Shown here in pieces: positions 1 through 5,182 of a DNA stretch of 5,182 nucleotides. Positions within the stretch are counted from its first letter, which is position 1. The number at the start of each line of letters is the position of its first letter. Source of the DNA: Candidatus Zixiibacteriota bacterium (GTDB taxonomy: Bacteria; Zixibacteria; MSB-5A5; GN15; FEB-12); the NCBI GenBank assembly GCA_018816665.1, contig JAHIVM010000136.1, positions 1-5,182 on the forward strand. The letters are read 5' to 3'. A model generated the notes under the pieces. The model was not told where the DNA came from. It worked only from the letters and a program-made list of their open reading frames with translations, and did not search any database. The position numbers were made by a program, and so were the translations under genes.

Positions 1-1685
1 CGGCATCGATTGCTTTTGACGGCCGTGTGAACTACGATGAGACGATGTCGTTCGAGATGGAAGCTGCCGGTGTTCTCATTAAACCGTGGATCCATCTGTT
101 CCGCCCCGAGGTTGATGTCGACGGTTACCTTTCCGGCAGCACGCGGGTAGGGGGCACGTTCATGTCGCCGGTGATTGACCTGACGGCATCGATCGATTCG
201 CTCACCTACCGCGATTTGACTCTCGGTGACCTGACAGCCGGCGTGAAGTATGCCGACAGGCTTCTCACGGCCGACAGCCTTATTGTGTCTTCCCAGCCGG
301 GAGTGTATCGCGCCGCCGGTCAGTTCCACATTGACCTGGCTATGACGGCGGGCAACCGGGACCTGGTGCCCGATCTCCCCATGAACATTGCCGTGTCCGC
401 CCGGGACACCCGGTTCGATCTGGTCAGTCTGATTCTGCCGTCGGTCGAAGACCTGCAGGGAGAATTCCTGGCCGACTTCAGCATTACCGGAACCCCAACC
501 GCGCCTCATCTCGACGGTCAGGGGTATCTCAAAAACGGGCGCCTCAAGTACTTTGATATCGCCGACACGCTGAAGACGGATTCCGCCGGCGTTACCATGG
601 AGAACAACCTGATTGTCATTGACGACATCACCACCTACGTCTATGACAAAAAGCGCCGACGAAACAGCTACGCGACTCTGGAGGGCACCCTGACCGTCAA
701 GTCGCTTGACACCCTGCACTACGATCTCGATGTCACCCTGGAGAAGGAGTTCCCCTTCCGATACGAACTCGATGACATTGAAGGCGTGGTGGAGGGCGAG
801 TTGCATATCGAGGGTGATACGCCGCCGCTGGTGGAGGGTGACCTGACTCTGCTGTCCTGTCGTTACCGGGCGGAGTTCGCCTCGGAAGACGAAACCGGAT
901 CACCGCTGATGATGGCCCTGTCGGGCGAAAACACCTGGGATCTCAATCTCAATATCGATATTCTGTCAAACTACTGGATCAAAAACGAGGATATCGACGC
1001 AGAGTTTGCCGGTTTCATGAATCTCATTCGCGAGAATGGTCGGTACCGCTTTATCGGCGACCTCGAAATCCTGAAAGGCCGGGGTTATCTCTTCGACAAA
1101 ACGTTCCAGATCGAATCCGGCAGCATGGTGATTTTTGAGGACATTGAATATCCCAATCCGCGCCTGGATATCACCGCCCAGACGAGAATCCCGGTAAGTT
1201 CGCAGACCGAGGAAGAGGATGAACCCCGGAATATCGACCTTTCCGTGCATATCGGTGGTACCCTGGAGAACCCCGAACTGAGCGCCGCCGAGGGGGAGAC
1301 CGCCCTCGGGAACGAAGAGATTCTGCCGCTCCTGTTTGCCAATTACTACGGCTCGGAAGCGGGAACGGTGGGGCGCTTTGAAGAACGGATCTCGCAACTG
1401 ATATCGGCCCGTTTTTCCCAGATAGGCACTCGTCGTCTCGGAGTCGAAGTGTTCGAGATTGATCCCACCTACGAAGGCCAGTTGGATCTGGCCCGCACCC
1501 GGGTCACTCTTGGCGTGTACACGTCGCCCAAACTCTACCTGTACGGTACTTCGTCGGTGTCGCTGGACCGTGCCCAGGAGGTGGGCTTTGAGTATCGTCT
1601 CAGCAAAGCGTTTCAGCTGGAAGGACGACGCGATGAAGATGAATTGTATCACCTGAACCTCAAACTGCATTGGGAGTTCGAGTGA
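1..1685 (+). CDS. tamB: TamB-family (DUF490) envelope protein, C-terminal part; 5' end outside window
   Basis: The frame is open from the left edge (first full codon at 3), so the gene starts upstream; the GTG at 27 is internal and not a real start. About 560 residues are visible. They show the repetitive beta-rich pattern of AsmA/TamB proteins, with repeat-like motifs such as GTPTAPHLDGQGYLKNGRL (window residues ~163-181) and GTLENPEL (~419-426). The DUF490 C-terminal domain follows: GRGYLFDKTFQIESG, then YPNPRLDITA, then the EEILPLLFANYYG segment (~438-449), and a final beta-rich stretch with VTLGVYTSPKLYLYG ending in WEFE. Known for the family: TamB is anchored in the inner membrane, forms a long hydrophobic groove across the periplasm, and its C-terminus contacts the Omp85 partner TamA; it is linked to outer-membrane protein assembly and phospholipid transport. 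The next gene encodes such a partner and overlaps the stop by 4 bases. The N-terminal membrane anchor cannot be seen. A short acidic stretch (TEEEDEP, ~402-408) lies between two strands. Confidence 0.9.
   Translation, partial: ASIAFDGRVNYDETMSFEMEAAGVLIKPWIHLFRPEVDVDGYLSGSTRVGGTFMSPVIDLTASIDSLTYRDLTLGDLTAGVKYADRLLTADSLIVSSQPGVYRAAGQFHIDLAMTAGNRDLVPDLPMNIAVSARDTRFDLVSLILPSVEDLQGEFLADFSITGTPTAPHLDGQGYLKNGRLKYFDIADTLKTDSAGVTMENNLIVIDDITTYVYDKKRRRNSYATLEGTLTVKSLDTLHYDLDVTLEKEFPFRYELDDIEGVVEGELHIEGDTPPLVEGDLTLLSCRYRAEFASEDETGSPLMMALSGENTWDLNLNIDILSNYWIKNEDIDAEFAGFMNLIRENGRYRFIGDLEILKGRGYLFDKTFQIESGSMVIFEDIEYPNPRLDITAQTRIPVSSQTEEEDEPRNIDLSVHIGGTLENPELSAAEGETALGNEEILPLLFANYYGSEAGTVGRFEERISQLISARFSQIGTRRLGVEVFEIDPTYEGQLDLARTRVTLGVYTSPKLYLYGTSSVSLDRAQEVGFEYRLSKAFQLEGRRDEDELYHLNLKLHWEFE
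1672..1676 (+). promoter_or_regulatory. Shine-Dalgarno site for the Omp85 gene, inside the end of tamB
   Basis: GGGAG lies 5 bases before the GTG at 1682 and inside the last codons of tamB. It favours GTG 1682 over the alternative in-frame TTG at 1670, which would place the site inside the coding region and would add four residues (MGVR) before the basic start of the signal peptide. The placement fits translational coupling with tamB. Confidence 0.6.
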
Positions 1686-3607
1686 AACGTCTGGCAGTTC
1701 TGTTCATCCTCCTGGTGATGCTGGCCGGGTCGGCCGATGCCGCTATCGACAAAGCCCGTCTGCGCTGGGTGCGGAGTCAGCCAACCGTCGACTCTATTGT
1801 CGTCGAGGGCAACAACCATATTTCTGACTCAGAGATACGCAGTCGACTGTATTCCCTGAAACGCAATGCCTGGCGAGCCATCAAAGGTGAACGGCGCAGC
1901 AGGGTTCAACGCGAGACTCGGGGGCGGGATACGCTTGAGGTCAAGTATTTGTATCTCAGCGACGGTTTCCTGGATGTTACCGTCAAACACTCCTTTGAGC
2001 CGATCGGCGCCGACTCGGGTGCCCTGGTGCGTATTGTCATCAATGAGGGCGAGCGATACCGATACGGGGACAAACAAGTCGAGGGACAGTACGAAAAAGA
2101 ACTCGGCTGGCGGCTGGTGGCAATCGGCGAGTCACTTGCCAAGGGTTCGCCGGTGAATCCTTTTCAATTGACCGATGCCGAATTTGAAATGAAGGCGTTC
2201 CTGGCTAATCGCGGCTACCCCTATGCGACGGTGAAACACACTCTGGACACCTCCCCGGGACTTGACAACTGCCTGATCACGTTTACCATCTACGCGGATT
2301 CTCTGGTCCGTTTTGGCGATGTGGAAGTGGTGGGGGCTCAGAACTATCCGGAGAAGGCGGCTTCTCGCGAGTTGAAAATCAAACCCGGGCGAATATATCG
2401 GCGGGATAACATTCTCGAATCCCAGCGGCGACTGTTTGAGTCCGGCTATTACACGACTTTTCAGCTGCAGCAGAAGGACTCGGTGCAGAACCGATTGCAG
2501 CCGGACTTTACGCTCAAAGTCCGGGAACGCAAGCCCCATTACGTGACCTTCAAGACCGGTGCCGCTCAATCCGAGTATCGTGACCTGCAATGGGATCTGT
2601 CCGCCAACTATGGCCGCCGCAATTTCCTGGGTACGCGCCGGTTTGATGTCCTTGCCGACTATTCCTTTTCGGTGGGCAAGAAGTCCCGCCTCGTGAAACA
2701 CCGCTACCGCCTGCGGTATACCGAACCCTGGTTTCTCGGAATCCGTATGCCCCTGACGCTCACCGCTGAGGTGCAGCCCAGGACCAAAAAACCGGTCGAG
2801 AACCTGGTGTTTGACAAGCGTTCCTGGGCTATTGGTGCTGCCGTTACCAAGTGGTTTGGACGGAAAGTGCGCACCAGTGTCGGGCTGGAATATCAGAACG
2901 TCAAGCTCTCCGGAGCCTCGGAGGACACGCTCGCAATCGCCCGGGAACTGCAGGACAACGCCGCCCGCCGCAAACTCTACTTCACCTACCGTCGCGACAG
3001 CCGCAATGACCTGTTCCTGCCCTCGTTGGGGTCGGTGAGCGAGTTGAGCGGCGACTACTTCGGCGGTTTCCTGGGCGGCGATGTAGACTTCTTCAAGCTC
3101 CAGGCCAGTTGGTCGCGCTATCAGGTTGTCTGGCCGGGATGGATTGCCGCCTCACGCATCAAGCTGGGATGGGCGGAAGAGTTCGGGTCTACCGAAGCCG
3201 TGCCGCTCGACGAGGCGATGTATCTGGGTGGAGCCAATACCGTGCGCGGCTTTGCCGAAAATACGCTGGGGCCGCTGGCTTCCGACGGCACCCCCGTCGG
3301 GGCTCGCTACACAGTGGTACTGAATCAGGAGTTTCGCTGGAAAACCATCCAGGTGCTGAGTGCGCTGCCCGGCTTCGGCAGTTTCTTCAAAACCCTGCCG
3401 TTGTGGCAGTCGGTCTTTTTTGACGCCGGCAACGGGTTCCGCAACAAAGAAGAGATCAGTTTCAATAATCTGGCCCTTACCTACGGTACCGGCGTCCAAA
3501 TAGTGTCACCGGCCGGACCCATCCGCATAGATTACGCCCGAATTCTCGACACCGATACCTTTGACGTTGCCTATCGCTGGCACTTTACTATATTGTACGC
3601 GTTCTAG
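1682..3607 (+). CDS. tamA: Omp85-superfamily outer-membrane protein, TamA-like (three POTRA domains plus beta-barrel)
   Basis: This 641-residue protein starts at GTG 1682, overlapping the tamB TGA by four bases. Residues 1-20 form a Sec signal peptide: basic VKR, a hydrophobic core, and a likely cleavage after SADA. Three POTRA domains follow at about 37-123 (opens VDSIVVEGNNHIS), 124-208, and 209-283 (GDVEVVGAQ then RLFESGYYTTFQL). The barrel runs from about 287 to 641. It contains the RRDSRNDLFLPSLGS motif (~437-451), the Omp85 loop-6 signature in GGANTVRGFAENTLGP (VRGF at 521-524), and a terminal strand ending in Phe641, the usual signal for recognition by the BAM machinery. The length and three POTRA domains resemble TamA (E. 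coli 577 residues, three POTRA) more than BamA (five POTRA, ~800 residues). Its position directly after tamB supports a TamA role, inserting or folding outer-membrane proteins together with TamB. A divergent BamA is the main alternative; the Omp85 call itself is secure, the TamA sub-assignment less so. Confidence 0.9.
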   Translation: MKRLAVLFILLVMLAGSADAAIDKARLRWVRSQPTVDSIVVEGNNHISDSEIRSRLYSLKRNAWRAIKGERRSRVQRETRGRDTLEVKYLYLSDGFLDVTVKHSFEPIGADSGALVRIVINEGERYRYGDKQVEGQYEKELGWRLVAIGESLAKGSPVNPFQLTDAEFEMKAFLANRGYPYATVKHTLDTSPGLDNCLITFTIYADSLVRFGDVEVVGAQNYPEKAASRELKIKPGRIYRRDNILESQRRLFESGYYTTFQLQQKDSVQNRLQPDFTLKVRERKPHYVTFKTGAAQSEYRDLQWDLSANYGRRNFLGTRRFDVLADYSFSVGKKSRLVKHRYRLRYTEPWFLGIRMPLTLTAEVQPRTKKPVENLVFDKRSWAIGAAVTKWFGRKVRTSVGLEYQNVKLSGASEDTLAIARELQDNAARRKLYFTYRRDSRNDLFLPSLGSVSELSGDYFGGFLGGDVDFFKLQASWSRYQVVWPGWIAASRIKLGWAEEFGSTEAVPLDEAMYLGGANTVRGFAENTLGPLASDGTPVGARYTVVLNQEFRWKTIQVLSALPGFGSFFKTLPLWQSVFFDAGNGFRNKEEISFNNLALTYGTGVQIVSPAGPIRIDYARILDTDTFDVAYRWHFTILYAF

Positions 3608-3621
3608 TACGTACGTATAGT
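3593..3621 (+). promoter_or_regulatory. Weak candidate sigma70-type promoter before the cysteine desulfurase gene
   Basis: TTGTAC (3593-3598), a 17-base spacer and TATAGT (3616-3621) resemble -35 and -10 boxes. The -10 matches the consensus at 5 of 6 positions but the -35 at only 3 of 6. Transcription would start near 3628, giving a leader of about 57 bases before the ATG at 3685. The -35 lies inside the end of the Omp85 gene. Functional logic (a switch from envelope to sulfur genes) supports a promoter here, but the motif match alone is modest. Confidence 0.25.
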
Positions 3622-3631
3622 AACATGTACT
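3606..3631 (+). repeat. Short inverted repeat at the end of the Omp85 gene
   Basis: AGTACGT (3606-3612) pairs with ATGTACT (3625-3631), seven pairs including one G-U, around a 12-base loop. The left arm lies in a perfect palindrome, TACGTACGTA (3608-3617). There is no T-tract after it, so it is not a standard intrinsic terminator. It overlaps the candidate -10 box and could be an operator, an mRNA 3'-end hairpin or chance. The remainder of the gap (3632-3684) shows only a weak GAGAA (3671-3675) nine bases before the desulfurase ATG. Confidence 0.35.
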
Positions 3632-3684
3632 GTAGAGGTCCGTGCAGGCGATGTATGGGCCTGAAAACGTGAGAATTGGTAGCT

Positions 3685-4857
3685 ATGAAACAGATATATC
3701 TCGATCATAACGCGACAACTCCGGTCCATCCCGAGGTCATTGAGGCGATGCTGCCGGCCCTGTCGGGCATTTACGGCAACGCCAGCTCCGTACACACGTT
3801 CGGCCGGGAGGCTAAGGTAGCGCTGGAAACGGCCAGGGAGCAGGTCGCCGCCTTCATCAACTGTGACCCATCAGAACTGTATTTTACGTCCGGTGGCACG
3901 GAATCCGACAACATCGCGGTGACCGGCACCGCCCGGCAGTATCGTGACCGCAAAAACCATCTGGTTGTCGGGGCCGCCGAACACCAGGCCGTACTGGCTC
4001 CGGCGAACCGCCTGAGCACGCACGAAAACTGGCAGGTGGAATTGATGCCGGTCGATGACGACGGGTTGTCATCGAGTGACAAACTGCGCGAACTTGTTAC
4101 CGATAAAACAGCTCTAGTGTCGATCATGCACGCCAACAACGAGACGGGAGTCATTCAGGATATCCCGGCTCTGGCCGCGGTTGCTCATGAGGCCGGGACT
4201 TTGTTTCATACCGATGCCGTCCAGTCGATAGGGAAGACCCGGGTCGACGTGGCCGCGATGGACTGCGACATGCTGTCCCTGACGGCACACAAGATATACG
4301 GCCCGAAGGGAATCGGCGCCCTGTACATTCGCCAGGGAGTCAAGATAGCCCCGATCATGTTTGGCGGCTCGCACGAGAAACGCCGTCGCCCCGGTACGGA
4401 AAACGTCGCCGGTGTCGTGGGTCTGGCGAAGTGCCTGGAAATAGCCCAGCGGCAAATGGATCAGGACTGGACGCACCTGACCGGTCTGTCAGATCATTTT
4501 ATCGATACGCTTATGGGACGGCTGCCCGATGTCCGGCTCAACGGCTCCCGTTCGCAGCGCGTACCGCAGACGGTCAACCTGTCTTTCGCGGGTGTCGAAG
4601 GCGAGGCCATCCTGTTGTCTCTGGATATGGAAGGAATCGCCTGTTCGTCGGGTTCGGCCTGTTCCTCCGGCAGCACGGCGCCGTCGCACGTACTGATTGC
4701 GATGGGTAAAGACCCCGTGGTGTCGCAGAGTGCTATTCGGTTCTCGATGGGTCGATCCACAACCAAAGAACAACTGGATTACGTGATAGAGAAGCTGGTG
4801 GCAACAGTGGAGCGTCTGCGCGCCATGTCGCCGTATTACAAACGAGAATCCGCCTGA
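3685..4857 (+). CDS. iscS: Cysteine desulfurase, group I NifS/IscS type
   Basis: This PLP-dependent enzyme removes sulfur from L-cysteine, giving alanine and an enzyme-bound persulfide for Fe-S clusters and tRNA thiolation. ATG 3685 gives 390 residues opening MKQIYLDHNATTPVHPEV, the classic family N-terminus; a TTG nine bases upstream (3676) is less likely. Visible key residues are His100 (AAEHQAVL, over the PLP ring), Asn151/Asn152 (HANNETG), Asp177 and Gln180 (HTDAVQ), the PLP-binding Lys203 (TAHKIYGPKGIGALY), the RRRPGTEN motif (233-240), and the persulfide Cys326 in SSGSACSSG. The mobile loop around Cys326 is the long group I form. A second cysteine, Cys320, lies six residues earlier. Length is close to IscS/NifS (~400). 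No iscU, iscR or nifU is adjacent; mnmA follows, which points to sulfur supply for tRNA 2-thiolation, though a general housekeeping role is equally possible. The symbol could also be nifS; sequence alone does not separate them. Confidence 0.95.
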   Translation: MKQIYLDHNATTPVHPEVIEAMLPALSGIYGNASSVHTFGREAKVALETAREQVAAFINCDPSELYFTSGGTESDNIAVTGTARQYRDRKNHLVVGAAEHQAVLAPANRLSTHENWQVELMPVDDDGLSSSDKLRELVTDKTALVSIMHANNETGVIQDIPALAAVAHEAGTLFHTDAVQSIGKTRVDVAAMDCDMLSLTAHKIYGPKGIGALYIRQGVKIAPIMFGGSHEKRRRPGTENVAGVVGLAKCLEIAQRQMDQDWTHLTGLSDHFIDTLMGRLPDVRLNGSRSQRVPQTVNLSFAGVEGEAILLSLDMEGIACSSGSACSSGSTAPSHVLIAMGKDPVVSQSAIRFSMGRSTTKEQLDYVIEKLVATVERLRAMSPYYKRESA

Positions 4858-4887
4858 GTCTGACAGGCCGCATTCGGCAAGGACAGG

Positions 4888-4912
4888 GGGCCGTCGCGAC
4901 GGCCCTTTTTTT
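4888..4912 (+). terminator. Intrinsic (Rho-independent) terminator after the cysteine desulfurase gene
   Basis: GGGCCGTCGCGACGGCCC (4888-4905) is a perfect 18-base palindrome, foldable as a GC-rich stem of about seven pairs with a CGCG loop. Seven T residues follow directly (4906-4912). The opposite strand has no T-tract at the other end, so it acts in the + direction only. It sits 30 bases after the desulfurase stop and only two bases before the mnmA ATG. Confidence 0.85.
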
Positions 4913-4914
4913 GT

Positions 4915-5182
4915 ATGGCCCACAATAGCAAAGTGCTCGTCGCCATGTCCGGAGGTGTGGACTCCTCGGTCACGGCCCTGCTGCTCAAAGAGCAGGGGTA
5001 CGATGTCGTCGGGGCGCACATGAAGCTCTGGGATTATGTCGATGTTGGCGCCGACATATACCGCGACGGCCGCTGCTGTACTCTTGATTCAATCACTGAC
5101 TGCCGCTTTGTCTGTGACCGAATCGGCGCGCCCTTTTATGTCCTGAACCTCTCCGCGCATTTCAGGGAACAGGTGATCGACA
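4915..5182 (+). CDS. mnmA: tRNA-specific 2-thiouridylase MnmA (TrmU), N-terminal part; 3' end outside window
   Basis: Eighty-nine codons are visible and the frame runs off the right edge. The protein opens with a beta strand and the ATP-pyrophosphatase P-loop: KVLVAMSGGVDSSVTALLL, with SGGVDSS at 12-18. Next come the MnmA-typical HMKLWDY (35-41), an RCCTLDSITDCRFVCDRIG segment (53-71) and PFYVLNLSAHFREQVID. In the family, MnmA activates U34 of tRNA-Lys, -Glu and -Gln with ATP and inserts sulfur passed from a cysteine desulfurase, giving 2-thiouridine. The two catalytic cysteines lie further on and cannot be checked here. ATG 4915 is the first possible start in frame, since a stop at 4861 precedes it without another start codon; GTG 4933 is an alternative but would trim the first strand. 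No Shine-Dalgarno lies at normal distance, because the terminator occupies that space. The desulfurase gene upstream is the logical sulfur donor. Confidence 0.93.
   Translation, partial: MAHNSKVLVAMSGGVDSSVTALLLKEQGYDVVGAHMKLWDYVDVGADIYRDGRCCTLDSITDCRFVCDRIGAPFYVLNLSAHFREQVID

Noticed and set aside
966..1670. Long open frame of 234 residues on the minus strand inside tamB
   Set aside because: It lies wholly opposite a convincing TamB domain, has no recognisable motif and looks like a shadow of GC-rich coding sequence.
1670..1681. TTG at 1670 as start of the Omp85 protein
   Set aside because: GTG 1682 has GGGAG at a proper distance, makes the usual 4-base overlap with the tamB stop, and gives a cleaner signal peptide.
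2132..2701. Minus-strand open frame of 189 residues opposite the Omp85 gene
   Set aside because: The + strand here encodes POTRA domains and the early barrel with clear family motifs; the minus frame shows no family features.
3561..3594. TTGACG (3561-3566) with TATATT (3589-3594) as a promoter
   Set aside because: The spacer would be 22 bases, too long for a standard sigma70 promoter.
3651..3710. Possible 19-codon leader peptide (ATG 3651) overlapping the desulfurase start
   Set aside because: The upstream GCAGG is only two bases from the ATG, the peptide has no regulatory codon run, and such short frames are expected by chance.
4489..5019. Minus-strand open frame of 176 residues spanning the desulfurase end, the terminator and the mnmA start
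   Set aside because: It reads backwards through two well-recognised genes and an intrinsic terminator, so it is not credible as a gene.

Overview
The window holds four protein genes, all on the + strand and tightly packed. It comes from a diderm (outer-membrane) bacterium. The evidence for that is a TamB-type envelope protein followed directly by an Omp85 beta-barrel protein with a signal peptide, three POTRA domains and a C-terminal phenylalanine. The DNA is moderately GC-rich. Nothing in the window fixes the phylum. A lineage outside the well-studied Proteobacteria, such as one in or near the FCB superphylum, is my guess from the tamB-then-Omp85 gene order and from protein style, and it is weak.

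Positions 1-1685 hold the C-terminal ~560 residues of a TamB (DUF490) protein; its start lies upstream of the window. Positions 1682-3607 hold a 641-residue TamA-like Omp85 protein whose GTG start overlaps the tamB stop (GTGA), so the two are almost certainly co-translated. Together they would form an envelope-spanning module for outer-membrane protein insertion or phospholipid transport.

After a 77-base gap with a weak candidate promoter and a small inverted repeat, positions 3685-4857 encode a complete group I (NifS/IscS-type) cysteine desulfurase with all expected catalytic residues. A strong intrinsic terminator (4888-4912) follows. Two bases after its T-tract, at 4915, begins mnmA, the tRNA 2-thiouridylase, which runs off the right edge after 89 residues. 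The last two genes make a functional pair: the desulfurase produces the persulfide sulfur and MnmA places it on U34 of tRNAs.

I see no rRNA or tRNA gene, mobile element, CRISPR array or sign of horizontal transfer. No stretch longer than 77 bases lacks a gene. I did not find a new biological system. The oddest point is how mnmA is expressed, because its start codon is pressed against a terminator and has no normal ribosome binding site.
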